The notes under the pieces were generated by a model, which saw only the letters and a program-made list of their open reading frames with translations, ran no database searches and was not told the DNA's origin. From Nonomuraea guangzhouensis (GTDB lineage Bacteria > Actinomycetota > Actinomycetes > Streptosporangiales > Streptosporangiaceae), in NCBI RefSeq assembly GCF_019396345.1, contig NZ_JAHKRM010000043.1, forward strand, positions 34,687 through 98,686: a DNA stretch of 64,000 nucleotides, written 5' to 3'. The translations under genes were made by a program, and so were the position numbers. Shown here piece after piece: positions 24,339-33,989 of the stretch (position 1 is its first letter; each line of letters begins with the position of its first letter).

Positions 24339-25876
24339 GAGCCGCTGACCTGCATGCCCGCGAAGTTGGGCAGCCCGTTCGGATCCGGTGTGACGCCGGT
24401 GACCCGGCGGTTCCAGGCATAGGCGTACTTGACCGCCATCGGGTACATGCCGACCGCGTCCCGCCAGATGATCTTGCTGGCTTCGCCGTACAGCTTGACC
24501 CGCTCGCCGCTGTCCGCGTTCGCCCCGGCGGCGGCGAGCAGCTTGTCGAGCTCGGGGTTGCAGTAGCCGTTGCGCTTGGCCGCGCAGGGGTACAGCCGGC
24601 CGAGCGTGTTGGCCGCGTCGAACGTGGGGTTCGAGAGCTGCTGGAAGTTGATGTCCCAGTTCAGGGCGAGCAGGTCCTTGGTGAACACCGCCTGCTCCTT
24701 CTCCAGCAGGTCCACCTGTACGCCGATCTTCTGCAGGTCGGAGACGATCGCCTGGTTGAACGGCCGGAACTCGGCGTTGGCGAACTGCAGCCGCAGCTTG
24801 GTGGTGAAGTCGAAGCCGGCGGCGGTCAGCGCGGCCTTCGCCGCGGCCGGGTCGTAGCGGACGGGTTCCTGGGGGACGTAGCCGAGGGTGACGGGCGAGA
24901 CCGGGGCGTCGGCCAGGGTGCCGGTCTGCGGGTACAGCCGCTTGATGATGGTCGCGAAGTCGACCGCCTGCCACAGGGCCCGTCGGATCTTGGCCTCCTT
25001 CAGCGCCGGCGCCGAGGAGTTGAACCACATGGTGAACACGGCGGTGCTGGGCACCGTCCCGACCGTGAGCTTGGCGTCGCGCTGCAGCTCCGCGAGCTGG
25101 TCGTCGGGGATGCCCCAGATCATGTCCACCTCGCCGGTCCGCAGCGCGGTCATCCGGGCCGCGAGCTCGGGCATCTTGCGGATGGTCACCCGGCCGAGCC
25201 GGGGCGCGCCGCCGTAGTGATTGGGGTTCGGCACCAGGACGAGCGTTCCGGAGGAGTCGAACTTCTCGACCTTGAACGGCCCCGATCCGACCGGGTTCTG
25301 GAAGAACGCCGGGTCCTCACCGGTCAGGCCGGCGGGCAGCACGTAGAAGATGGCCAGCTTGTACGGCACCGCCGCGTCCGGTTTCGCGGCCTTCAGCACC
25401 ACCTCGGCAGGCGACGTGGCGGTCATCGTGTAACCGGCGAAGTTGGCCGCGTTCGTGCTCTTGAGCTCGAGGAGCCGCTTGAACGAGGCGACGACGTCGT
25501 CGGCGGTGACGGGCTTGCCGTCGCTGAACTTCACGCCCTGGCGCAGCGTGAACGTCCACTGGGTGGCGGAGGCGTCGGGCTTCCAGGCGGTGGCGAGGTC
25601 ACCCTGCAGACTGCCGTCCGGGCGGGGCCGCACCAGCCGGCTGAAGATCGCTTGGGAGGCCAGCTGGGTGCCGGTGGCGCTGCCGCCCGTGGGACTGGCC
25701 GGGTCGAGGCTGTCGATGGCGTAGGTGCCGGCGACGGTGATCTCACTGCCGCCGCCGGCGCCGCCACCGGTGCCGCCACTGGTGGCGGCGCTGCATCCGC
25801 TCAGCGCGATGGCCGCGGCGGCGATAAGGGCCAGTGCCGCGCGGCGCGGCCTGTCTGAGGCGAGAGGTCTGGTCAT
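24335..25876 (-). CDS. ABC importer substrate-binding lipoprotein, SBP_bac_5 family
   Basis: 513 residues. Lipoprotein signal with lipobox LSGC (Cys28), then a Gly/Ser-rich tether and the DppA/OppA-type fold (DLATAWKPDASATQWTFTLR is the family hallmark region). This family binds di-/oligopeptides, nickel, or plant oligosaccharides and glycosides. The glycosidase operon facing it favours an oligosaccharide or glycopeptide. It lies 97 bases after the dppC-like gene in the same operon. Confidence 0.92.
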   Translation of the reverse strand: MTRPLASDRPRRAALALIAAAAIALSGCSAATSGGTGGGAGGGSEITVAGTYAIDSLDPASPTGGSATGTQLASQAIFSRLVRPRPDGSLQGDLATAWKPDASATQWTFTLRQGVKFSDGKPVTADDVVASFKRLLELKSTNAANFAGYTMTATSPAEVVLKAAKPDAAVPYKLAIFYVLPAGLTGEDPAFFQNPVGSGPFKVEKFDSSGTLVLVPNPNHYGGAPRLGRVTIRKMPELAARMTALRTGEVDMIWGIPDDQLAELQRDAKLTVGTVPSTAVFTMWFNSSAPALKEAKIRRALWQAVDFATIIKRLYPQTGTLADAPVSPVTLGYVPQEPVRYDPAAAKAALTAAGFDFTTKLRLQFANAEFRPFNQAIVSDLQKIGVQVDLLEKEQAVFTKDLLALNWDINFQQLSNPTFDAANTLGRLYPCAAKRNGYCNPELDKLLAAAGANADSGERVKLYGEASKIIWRDAVGMYPMAVKYAYAWNRRVTGVTPDPNGLPNFAGMQVSGS

Positions 25877-25973
25877 GGGCGTCTTCCCGTCTTCCGGGGC
25901 TTCAGGGGGTGCAAATGAAGGGAAGGGACTGTGCGGGGAAGGGAGATGTGCTTGTCGGACGTGGGCCGGTGCC

Positions 25974-26849
25974 TCACCTGAGGTGGCCGCGTCCGTATCG
26001 GGCGGTGAGCTGGTCGCCGAGGATCCCGATGTTGATGATCAGCAGAGACAGGGCGATGCCGGGCAGGGCCGAGATCCACCAGGCGGTTTCGAGGTACTGC
26101 TTGCCGTTCGCGATGGTCTGCCCCCAGGACACCGCGGAGTTGGGCAGGCCGATGCCGAGGAAGCTGAGCCCGGCTTCGGCCAGCACGACGAGGGCGAACT
26201 CCAGTGTCGCCAGGGCGACCACCGGGCCGACCGTGAGCGGCAGGATGTGCCGCAGCAGGATGGCCACCGGCCGTACGCCGAGGACGCGGGCCGCGTCGAT
26301 CCAGGGCCGCTCCCGCACCGACAGGGAGATGCCGCGGGTGACCCGCGCGAACGAGATCCAGGGCGTCGCGGAGAGCGCGGCCACGACCACCAGGACGCTG
26401 CGCTCGAAGGCGCCCGCGATCACGATGGTCAGCAGGATCGCCGGGAAGGCGAGCAGGATGTCGATGCCGCGGGCGAGCACCGTGTCCGGCCAGCCGCGGA
26501 AGTAGCCGGCGACGATGCCGGCGGTCACGCCGATCAGGCAGGAGACGACGACCGTCGAGACCCCGATGATCACCGACGTGCGAGCACCGTAGACGACCTG
26601 GGCGAGGACGTCACGGCCGAGGCCGTCGGTGCCGAACCAGGCGATCCCGCCCGACATGACGGGCGATCCCGGGCTGAGCAACCGGTCCTCCAGCGAGACG
26701 CGCACCGGGTTGTAGTCCATGACCAGCGGGCCGACCCCGCCGACCACGGCGTAGACGGCGAGCACGGCGTACGGGATCCGGCTGAGCCATCGCCCGGCCG
26801 CCACCCGCCCGCGGCCGGCGCCGGGCTGGACGCCGACGACGGCGGTCAT
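25974..26849 (-). CDS. ABC importer permease, DppC/OppC type
   Basis: 291 residues with about six membrane helices, the N-terminal OppC_N segment, WFGTDGLGRDVLAQVVYGAR (typical), and the EAA loop at about ERPWIDAARVLGVRPVAI. Its start overlaps the stop of the DppB-type gene by 4 bases. It forms the membrane channel with the DppB-type permease. Confidence 0.93.
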   Translation of the reverse strand: MTAVVGVQPGAGRGRVAAGRWLSRIPYAVLAVYAVVGGVGPLVMDYNPVRVSLEDRLLSPGSPVMSGGIAWFGTDGLGRDVLAQVVYGARTSVIIGVSTVVVSCLIGVTAGIVAGYFRGWPDTVLARGIDILLAFPAILLTIVIAGAFERSVLVVVAALSATPWISFARVTRGISLSVRERPWIDAARVLGVRPVAILLRHILPLTVGPVVALATLEFALVVLAEAGLSFLGIGLPNSAVSWGQTIANGKQYLETAWWISALPGIALSLLIINIGILGDQLTARYGRGHLR

Positions 26850-27775
26850 GCCGCACCGTCCAGTTTGATGCGCGGATCGAGCTGGGAGTACAGCAGATCG
26901 GCGACGAGGTTGAACAGCATCACGATGCCCGCGATCAGGAACGTGGCCGCCTGCACCACGGCGTAGTCGCGGTTGGAGACGGCCTCCACCACGAGGGTGC
27001 CGAGCCCGGGCCAGGCGAAGACGTTCTCGACCACGACCGCGCCGCCCATCAGACCGGCCATGTGCAGCCCGACGATGGTCACCACGGGGATGAGGGAGTT
27101 GCGCAGCGCGTGGCCGAGCAGCACCTGCTGCTCGGTGAGGCCTTTGGAGCGAGCCGTCTGGATGTACGGTTCGCGCATCGTCTCCGCGACGCTCGTCCTG
27201 GTCAGGCGGGCCACGATGGCGGTGAACGGCAGCGCCAGCGTGACCGCCGGCAGGATCAGGTGGGCGGGTGAGCCGGCTCCCGCGCTGGGCAGCAGGCGGA
27301 ACGCCAGCGCGAAGATGAGGATCAGCATGATGCCCACCCAGAAGGTGGGGAACGACTGCAGGGCGATGGTGCCCGCGGTGACCAGGCGATCGACGGCGCC
27401 GCCCGGACGCCCGCCGGCCAGCAGCCCGAGCGCGAGGCCGAGGGCCACGGCGATGAGGCTGGAGGCGAGCATCAGGTCGACCGTCGCGGGCAGGCGCTCG
27501 AACACCTCCGACATCGCCGGCCGATCGAAGCGGTAGGAGTCACCGAACCGCAACCGCGCCACGTCGGCGAGGTAGCCGAGGTACTGGGTGAACACCGGCC
27601 GGTCGAGCCCGAGTTTCGCGGTGAGCTCGGCCACCTGCTCCCGGCTCGCGTCCGGGCCCAGCAGGATCGTCGTCGGATCGCCCGGCGCCACGCGGACGAT
27701 GAGGAAGATGAGCGAGGCGGCTCCCCACATCACCAGCACGCCGATGAGCAGCCGTTTGCCGATGACACGGATCAT
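26846..27775 (-). CDS. ABC importer permease, DppB/OppB type
   Basis: 309 residues from ATG 27775 (MIRVIGKRLL). A longer upstream frame is only a shadow of the regulator gene. About six helices, the PGDPTTILLGPDAS periplasmic segment, and the EAA loop REPYIQTARSKGLTEQQVL. It follows the lacI-type gene by only 4 bases; AAGGAGAG lies inside the regulator's end. Partner of the DppC-type permease. Confidence 0.92.
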   Translation of the reverse strand: MIRVIGKRLLIGVLVMWGAASLIFLIVRVAPGDPTTILLGPDASREQVAELTAKLGLDRPVFTQYLGYLADVARLRFGDSYRFDRPAMSEVFERLPATVDLMLASSLIAVALGLALGLLAGGRPGGAVDRLVTAGTIALQSFPTFWVGIMLILIFALAFRLLPSAGAGSPAHLILPAVTLALPFTAIVARLTRTSVAETMREPYIQTARSKGLTEQQVLLGHALRNSLIPVVTIVGLHMAGLMGGAVVVENVFAWPGLGTLVVEAVSNRDYAVVQAATFLIAGIVMLFNLVADLLYSQLDPRIKLDGAA

Positions 27776-27779
27776 AAGG

Positions 27780-28826
27780 TCACTGCTCTCTCCTTGGTGG
27801 GGCCACCGTCGCGCCCGGCATGAGGGGGCACTCGACGTATTCTCGGCAAGCCTCCTGCTCAGGCGTCTCCAGCAGCCGCACCAGCAGGTGGGTGGCCTGC
27901 CGGCCCATCTGCTCACGTGGGACCACCAGGCCGGTCCAGGGCGTGCCCGTGCGGGGCGCGCCGGTGGAGTCACCCAGCACGACGATGCTCAGGTCGTCCG
28001 GGACCGACATCCCGTGCCGCTGGGCGCACGTCAGGAGCTCCTCCGCCAGGAGGATCTGCTCCGCCACCACGGCGGTGATGCCGCCGTGCCGGATCTCCGC
28101 CAGCAGGCCCGGCACGTCGTCGGGGGACTCCAGCGTCCATACCGGGCCGGTGAGCCGCCTGGTCTCCCCGGCGGGCATCGCTCGCCGGAATCCCTTCTCC
28201 CGGTCCTGGCTGGGCTGCGCCCCGCCGTCGCCGATGCGGGCGTAGGCGATGCGCCGGTGCCCCAGCTCGAACAGCCGTTCCGTGAGTTGCCGGGTCGCTC
28301 GGGCGTAGTCGGCCGCCACGTAGGAGATCGGCGTTCCGGATACCTCCCGGTGTCCCACGTAGACGAACGGGTAGCCGGTGTCGCGCAGCCGTTCGATCTC
28401 CTCGACGTTCGGGTCGCGGCCGAGCAGCAGCGCGCCGTCCGCGAGCGACAGCCGGGTCGCCCCGTCGCGGAAGACCTGCCGCTCGCCACCGACGCTGGTG
28501 AACATCAGCAGGTCGTAGCCCAGGTCCGCGGCCGCCTGCTCCATGCCGAGCAGGAACGGGAAGTAGAAGTCCACGCTGGTCGTCGGGAAGACCGGTTCGA
28601 AGGTGTACACCCCGAGGATCTTGTTCTGGCCGCCGGCGAGGGATCGCGCCGACGCGTTGGCGACGTAGCCCCACTCGCGGATCGCCGCCAGCACCCGCTC
28701 CCGGGTCGTCGAACTGATCCGGACGTCGTTCCGCTCGTTCAGCACCAGCGAGACGGTGGCCTGGCTGACCCCCGCGAGGCGCGCGATGTCGGCCTGGGTC
28801 GGTCTTCGCACCGGTCCGCGACTCAT
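27780..28826 (-). CDS. LacI family regulator of the glycan locus
   Basis: 348 residues. N-terminal LacI HTH (TQADIARLAGVSQATVSLVL) with the hinge, then a sugar-binding periplasmic-like core (LGVYTFEPVFPTTSVDFYFP and on). First gene of the importer operon and divergent from the catabolic operon, so it can control both from the 191-base gap. LacI proteins usually sense a sugar or sugar acid; that agrees with a glycan substrate rather than a peptide for the importer. Confidence 0.92.
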   Translation of the reverse strand: MSRGPVRRPTQADIARLAGVSQATVSLVLNERNDVRISSTTRERVLAAIREWGYVANASARSLAGGQNKILGVYTFEPVFPTTSVDFYFPFLLGMEQAAADLGYDLLMFTSVGGERQVFRDGATRLSLADGALLLGRDPNVEEIERLRDTGYPFVYVGHREVSGTPISYVAADYARATRQLTERLFELGHRRIAYARIGDGGAQPSQDREKGFRRAMPAGETRRLTGPVWTLESPDDVPGLLAEIRHGGITAVVAEQILLAEELLTCAQRHGMSVPDDLSIVVLGDSTGAPRTGTPWTGLVVPREQMGRQATHLLVRLLETPEQEACREYVECPLMPGATVAPPRREQ

Positions 28827-28836
28827 CCGAGCCTCC

Positions 28837-28952
28837 TGCTAATACGCCTGATCCGGTGATCGCAAAGTCTTGCTCTCGATTCTGTGAGATGTCAATGGAC
28901 CTGGGCGAAAAGAGCCCCCGGCAAAGTGGCGGAGATGCTAATACCCATAAGC
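28837..28952. promoter_or_regulatory. Repeated GCTAATAC motif, LacI operator candidates
   Basis: TGCTAATACGC starts at 28837, close to the lacI start. TGCTAATACCC starts at 28936, 82 bases before the lyase start. The second continues to GCTAATACCCATAAGC (28937-28952), an imperfect 16-bp palindrome. One site near each divergent gene suits a shared LacI regulator. Confidence 0.5.
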
Positions 28953-29017
28953 GTCTGGCGCCCGGGACTGATCGCAGGTACCGTCCGGATCACTCGCCGA
29001 GGGAGGTCCCACGTCCC

Positions 29018-29974
29018 ATGACCACCGTTGCCGACCCGGCCGGCCATCCGGTCGCCGGAGTGATCATCCCGCTCGTCACCGCGCTCGACCGGCGGGGGCG
29101 GCCCGACCCACCGGCCGTCCGGCCGCTGCTGGCGCACCTCGCGGCCGGCGGCGTCACCACGCTGATGCTGGCGGGCACCAATGGCGAGGGCCCGCTGCTG
29201 CCCGCCGACGCCGTCCGTGCGTACGCGGTGGACGTGGCCGCCATGTGGCGCGAGCTGGCCGGGGCGTCCGCCCGGATCATGGTGACCGCCGCCGGCACCG
29301 GCACCCGGGAGACCCTCCAGCGCATGGAGTGCCTCGACGACCTCGACCTGGACGCCGTGGTCGTGCTCGCGCCGTCCTACTTCCGGCATACCGAACGCGA
29401 ACTGCACGCGCACTTCCGCGCCGCCGCCGGCCACGGCAGGCCCGTCGTGATCTACAACAGTCCCGGCTACACCGGCAACCCGATCCCCGCGTCTCTCCTC
29501 CGCCGGCTGCTCGACGAGCCGGACGTCGTCGGCCTGAAGGACAGCTCGGGGAACACCACCCTGCTCGCCGAGTTCTGCGCCCTCGCCCGGGAACGGCCCG
29601 CCTTCCAGGTGGCCCAGGGCACCGAACGGCAGCTCGCCGAAGGGCTGCGCCTGGGGGCCGCCGGGCTGGTGCCGGGCGTGGGCATGCTCGCGCCGGCGCT
29701 CTGCGTCGACCTGCTCCAGGCCGGCCGCGATGGAGACCACGCCGCCGCGGCCGCCCGGCAGGGCGACGTCGACCGGCTGGCCGCGCTCTTCGCGATCCGG
29801 CCGGCCTCCAGCGGCATTGTCGTGATCAAGACCGCGCTGCACGAGCTGGGGCTCTGCCCGCCCCACGCCGCAGCGCCGTTCCAGCCTTTCACCGAATCCG
29901 AGCTCGCCGCGCTGCGTACCGCGCTGGCCGAGTTGCACGACCTCGTGCGGCCCGGCGCCCTGCAACCCGAGTAA
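29018..29974 (+). CDS. DapA/NanA-family lyase or aldolase
   Basis: 318 residues, (beta/alpha)8 fold of the dihydrodipicolinate synthase family. Schiff-base Lys174 (VGLKDSSGN) and Tyr146 (VVIYNSPGYTGN) are present, and GTNGEGPLL stands for the GTTGE phosphate/carboxylate motif. Start at 29018 with GGGAGG at 29001-29006. In catabolic loci these enzymes cleave or dehydrate 2-keto-3-deoxy acids, N-acetylneuraminate or hydroxyproline-derived imino acids; lysine synthesis is unlikely here. First gene of the rightward operon. Confidence 0.88.
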   Translation: MTTVADPAGHPVAGVIIPLVTALDRRGRPDPPAVRPLLAHLAAGGVTTLMLAGTNGEGPLLPADAVRAYAVDVAAMWRELAGASARIMVTAAGTGTRETLQRMECLDDLDLDAVVVLAPSYFRHTERELHAHFRAAAGHGRPVVIYNSPGYTGNPIPASLLRRLLDEPDVVGLKDSSGNTTLLAEFCALARERPAFQVAQGTERQLAEGLRLGAAGLVPGVGMLAPALCVDLLQAGRDGDHAAAAARQGDVDRLAALFAIRPASSGIVVIKTALHELGLCPPHAAAPFQPFTESELAALRTALAELHDLVRPGALQPE

Positions 29975-30018
29975 ACCGCCCAGTCCTGTCCTCAGGAAGT
30001 TCAGCCGAGGAGAGTCGT

Positions 30019-32094
30019 ATGCCCATGCCCATCAGCCGACGGACGTTCGCCCTGGGGCTCGCCGCAGGTGCCGCCGCGACCGCCTTACCCTCCCCCGCCG
30101 CAGCTTCCGCGGCCGCACCCTTTTTCGGGGAGGCCACCTTGTGGGACTCCGCCGTGGATCCGCTGGCCAGCTACCACGTGCACGCCCTCGCCGTACTGCC
30201 CGACGACACGATCCTGGCCTGCACCGAAGGCCGGCACCTGGTGTGCGACGCCGGTCCGCACGACCTGCTCGTCCGCCGCAGCACCGACAAGGGACAGACC
30301 TGGACCCCGTCCCAGACGGTGGCGCTCTCCGTCGACGGCCAGTCCTGGTCCAACCCCACCTTCGTGGTGGACCGGACGACGGGCGAGGTGTTCCTGTTCC
30401 ACGGGCTCTGCGTGCAGTTGCCGGAGAACACCAGCTGCTCCGCCGACTCCAGCACGGTGTACGTCATCTCCAGCAAGGACGGCGGTGCCACCTGGAGCGA
30501 GCCGCGCAGCCTGGCCGGTCTCTTCGACCACTTCCCGTACAACTGGGCGATGCACGGCCCGGGGCCCGGTCACGGCATCCAGCTCGACTCGGGCCGGCTG
30601 CTCCTCACCGTCTCCCACCGGACCATCATCAGCGGCGTCCCCGCCGCCGATCGCCACTACGGCGCCTCGTCCCTCTACAGCGACGACCACGGCCGCACGT
30701 GGCAGGCCGGCGGCGAGGTGCCGATGGCCACGGGCTATCCCGTGGTCGGGGAGGCCAGGCTGGTGCAGCGCGAGGACGGCACGGTGCTGATGAACAGCCG
30801 GCCAGGTTCGGGCAACGACTGGCCGCGCGACATCGCGGTCAGCTCGGACGGCGGTCTGACCTGGTCACCCCCCACCATGAACTTCAGCCCCAGCCTCTTC
30901 AACGGCGTCGACACGGGCCTCGTGCGCTACTCCGGCGGACCAGGCAGCGGGGATGTCAACCGCGTGCTGTTCAGCCGGCCCGACGCGCCGATGCGCTGGA
31001 ACATGACGGTGGCGGTGAGCTACGACGAAGGCGACTCCTTCAGGTACGCCCGCTCCGTCAACGCGGGCCGGGGCTACTACTCGGACCTGGCGCGCCTGTC
31101 CGACGGCACGATCATCCTTCTGTACGGCTGCGACGGCGACCTCGACGGCACCCCGCGGCGCGTGGCCGCCGCCCGGTTCAACCTTGAGTGGCTGACGCAG
31201 GGCCGGGACAGCCTGACCACCGGTCCGAAGCTGACCGAGACGACGTACGACCTGGGTCACACGGCGCGTGCCCACACGTCCGGCGGAACGGTGACCGTGG
31301 TGAGCGAAGCCACCGCGCGCGGCGGTGCCCGCGCCGCCTTCGCCCCCGCCGCGACCGGGGACTACATCGAGTACCCCTTCTTCGTCCTCCAGCGCGATGC
31401 GCGGGAATTATGGCTGCGCTACTACCGAACCGGGGACGGCGGCCTCATGACGGTGACCGTGGACGGGAAGACGCCACGCACCTCCACGGTGGATCTGACG
31501 GCGTTCCGCGGTGACGGCTACGACGTCGTCCTGCTGGACCGGAAGCGGTTGCGGCCCGGCCCGCACACCATCCGCTTCACGCTGGCCGGCGCCGGCCGGG
31601 GCGGCGGTACGGCCATCTCGCTCGATCAGCTGAGCCTGATCGAGGCGGCCGCCTCGCCGGACGTCCGCGAGGAGGTCACCGTCGACAACGGCGGGCTCGG
31701 CTTCGACACCACCGGCACCTGGCCGAGCAGCAGAGGCGTCCCCGGCTACTACGGATTCAACTACCTGACGCACGCTCGCGGCACCGGCGCCAACACCGCG
31801 CGGTGGCGACCGGCGCTCCCGGGCGACGACCGCTACGAGGTGCTCGTCTCCTACGCGGCCGACCCCAATCGGGCGACCAACGCCCCCTACGTCGTTCACC
31901 ACGCCGAAGGCACGACTGCGGTGCCTGTCAACCAGAAGGTGCGCGGGGTGCCCGACATCCGCATGGGCGAGTGGAAGTCTTTGGGCACCTTCTCCTTCCG
32001 GGCCGGCCTCGACGGGTATGTCGAGCTGAGCGACGCCGCCGACGGTGTGGTCATCGCCGACGCCGTCCGGTTCCGCCGGCAGGCGCAAGCGTGA
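30019..32094 (+). CDS. Tat-exported BNR/sialidase-like propeller with golvesin-type domain
   Basis: 691 residues. Tat signal (ISRRTFALGLAAG) at the start; ATG 30019 with GAGGAGAG. A six-bladed propeller follows with Asp boxes STDKGQTW, SKDGGATW, SDDHGRTW and SSDGGLTW. Then comes a CBM-like segment (about 410-540) and a C-terminal golvesin-like domain (VDNGGLGFDTTGTWPSSRG onward). Where sialidases have Y/F-R-I-P it reads YHVHAL, so the substrate-carboxylate arginine is missing and sialidase activity is doubtful. A GH93-like or carbohydrate-binding function is possible. Overlaps the GH127 gene by 4 bases (GTGA). Confidence 0.8.
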   Translation: MPMPISRRTFALGLAAGAAATALPSPAAASAAAPFFGEATLWDSAVDPLASYHVHALAVLPDDTILACTEGRHLVCDAGPHDLLVRRSTDKGQTWTPSQTVALSVDGQSWSNPTFVVDRTTGEVFLFHGLCVQLPENTSCSADSSTVYVISSKDGGATWSEPRSLAGLFDHFPYNWAMHGPGPGHGIQLDSGRLLLTVSHRTIISGVPAADRHYGASSLYSDDHGRTWQAGGEVPMATGYPVVGEARLVQREDGTVLMNSRPGSGNDWPRDIAVSSDGGLTWSPPTMNFSPSLFNGVDTGLVRYSGGPGSGDVNRVLFSRPDAPMRWNMTVAVSYDEGDSFRYARSVNAGRGYYSDLARLSDGTIILLYGCDGDLDGTPRRVAAARFNLEWLTQGRDSLTTGPKLTETTYDLGHTARAHTSGGTVTVVSEATARGGARAAFAPAATGDYIEYPFFVLQRDARELWLRYYRTGDGGLMTVTVDGKTPRTSTVDLTAFRGDGYDVVLLDRKRLRPGPHTIRFTLAGAGRGGGTAISLDQLSLIEAAASPDVREEVTVDNGGLGFDTTGTWPSSRGVPGYYGFNYLTHARGTGANTARWRPALPGDDRYEVLVSYAADPNRATNAPYVVHHAEGTTAVPVNQKVRGVPDIRMGEWKSLGTFSFRAGLDGYVELSDAADGVVIADAVRFRRQAQA

Positions 32095-33989
32095 CGGCCG
32101 CCGGCGGCCCCGCCGTACCCACCTCGACCGCTGCGGTGGCCCTGCGCCCGCTGCCGCTCTCGGGCAGCCGCGTGGTCGGCGGGTTCTGGGCGCGGCGGCT
32201 GGAGGCCAACCGCGCCGCGCTCCCCCTCGGACATGAACGGCTGCTCGAAGCGGGCCATCTCGGCAACCTCCGGATCGCCGCGAATGAGGCCACCGGCACG
32301 GCCCAAGGCGCCTCGTTCTGGGACTCCGATGTCTACAAATGGCTGGAGGCGGTCGCCTGGGAGTACGCGCACAGTCCCGACGAAGGGCTGCTGGACCACC
32401 TGCGCCGGCTCAGCCGGACGATCGCCGCGGCGCAGCGCGACGACGGCTACCTCAACTCCGCCATCCAGCTCCGCGGCGAGGAACGGTACGCGCGGCTGTG
32501 GACGAGCCACGAGCTGTACTGTGCCGGCCACCTGATCCAGGCGGCGGTGGCCGCGGCCCGCGCGACCGGCGAGGTCCAGTTGTTGCGGGTCGCCACCCGG
32601 TTCGCCGACCATCTCGCCGACACGTTCGGGCCCGATCGGCGCGGTGAGCTGGACGGGCACCCCGTGGTGGAGATGGCGCTGGTCGAGCTGTACCGGCAGA
32701 CGGGTACGCGCCGGTACCTGGACCTGGCTCGGCACTTCGTCGAAGCCCGCGGGCACGGTCATGCCGCGAAACCGGGCTTCGACCCCTCGCACTACGGCGA
32801 CCCCGCCCACTACTCCGACCGGCTTCCCGTACGCGAGGCCGAGACGCTGGAGGGGCACGCGGTGCGCGCCCTCTACTTCGCCGCGGGCGCCACGGACGTC
32901 GCCATCGAGACCGGCGACGCCGCGCTGCTGGCCGCGGTACGCCGGCAGTACGACACGATGCGCCGACAGAAGCAGCACATCACCGGCGCGGTCGGCTCAC
33001 GCTGGGACGGCGAGGCGTTCGGCGAGGCGTACGAGTTGCCGCCCGATCGGGCGTACGCGGAGACCTGCGCCGCGATCGGGGCGATGCAGTGGGCGTGGCG
33101 GCTGCTGCTGGCCACCGGCGAATCGGTCTACGCCGACCAGATCGAGCTGCTGGTGTACAACGCCCTGCTGCCCGCGGTGTCGCTGCGCGAAGCGGACTAC
33201 TTCTACGTCAACACGCTGCACCGGCGGACCGGCGCACGGGGTGATGTGCAGCGGTCACCGGCGCACGGCCGCCGCCCGTGGTTCAACTGCGCCTGCTGCC
33301 CGCCCAACGTGATGCGTACGCTGGCCGGCCTGCCCGCGTACCTGGCGACCGGCACGGAGGACGGGCTCCAGGTGCACCTGTACGCCCAGAGCACGCTGAC
33401 CTCGGGCGGGCTCACCGTGGACGTCGAAACCGACTACCCGTGGGACGGCCTGGTCACGGTCACCGTACGAGAGGCGCCGCGGCGTGAGGTGGAACTGGCG
33501 CTGCGCATGCCGGACTGGGCCGAAGGATCCACCGTGGACGACAAGCCGGTGGCGCCCGGCGGTTACGCCCGTACGCGCCGGGTGTTCCAGCCCGGCGATC
33601 AGCTGCGGTTGCGGATGCCCATGCCCGCCCGGGTCCTGGTGGCCGACGACCGCGTGGACGCCACACGCGGATGCGTCGCCGTCACGCGTGGGCCGCTGGT
33701 CTACGCGGTCGAACAGCCGGACCAGCCGGCCGGCGTCATCCTGGAGGATCTCCGCCTCGATCCCGCCACGCCGCCGCGGCCTGAACACAGGCCGGACCTG
33801 CTCGACGGCGTGACCGTGCTCAGAGCCGACGGCGCGCTCGCGCGGGGACCGGCGGGGTCCCCGTACCTGCCGTACGGGCAGCCGCCGGCGCCGGCGCGGT
33901 CCACGGACATCACGCTGATCCCCTACTACGCCTGGGCCAACCGCGGCCCGCACGCCATGCGCGTGTGGATCCCCCGAAGGAACGCATGA
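32091..33989 (+). CDS. GH127-family beta-L-arabinofuranosidase
   Basis: 632 residues from a GTG start overlapping the previous stop. The (alpha/alpha)6 domain of former DUF1680 is followed by beta-sandwich parts. The zinc/catalytic set of HypBA1 is conserved: Glu324-x-Cys326 (YAETCAAIG) and Cys402-Cys403 (FNCACCPPN). The spacing nearly equals the Glu338-Cys340-Cys417-Cys418 set of the characterised enzyme. No signal peptide, so it acts in the cytoplasm on imported oligosaccharides. Known GH127 enzymes release beta-L-arabinofuranose, including from hydroxyproline-linked chains. Confidence 0.92.
   Translation: MTAAGGPAVPTSTAAVALRPLPLSGSRVVGGFWARRLEANRAALPLGHERLLEAGHLGNLRIAANEATGTAQGASFWDSDVYKWLEAVAWEYAHSPDEGLLDHLRRLSRTIAAAQRDDGYLNSAIQLRGEERYARLWTSHELYCAGHLIQAAVAAARATGEVQLLRVATRFADHLADTFGPDRRGELDGHPVVEMALVELYRQTGTRRYLDLARHFVEARGHGHAAKPGFDPSHYGDPAHYSDRLPVREAETLEGHAVRALYFAAGATDVAIETGDAALLAAVRRQYDTMRRQKQHITGAVGSRWDGEAFGEAYELPPDRAYAETCAAIGAMQWAWRLLLATGESVYADQIELLVYNALLPAVSLREADYFYVNTLHRRTGARGDVQRSPAHGRRPWFNCACCPPNVMRTLAGLPAYLATGTEDGLQVHLYAQSTLTSGGLTVDVETDYPWDGLVTVTVREAPRREVELALRMPDWAEGSTVDDKPVAPGGYARTRRVFQPGDQLRLRMPMPARVLVADDRVDATRGCVAVTRGPLVYAVEQPDQPAGVILEDLRLDPATPPRPEHRPDLLDGVTVLRADGALARGPAGSPYLPYGQPPAPARSTDITLIPYYAWANRGPHAMRVWIPRRNA

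Noticed and set aside
30019..32094. Plain exo-alpha-sialidase annotation
   Set aside because: The Arg of the FRIP motif is replaced (YHVHAL), so the activity cannot be asserted from Asp boxes alone.
32091..33989. GH127 as a secreted enzyme
   Set aside because: The GTG start overlaps the previous stop and the N-terminus has no signal peptide.
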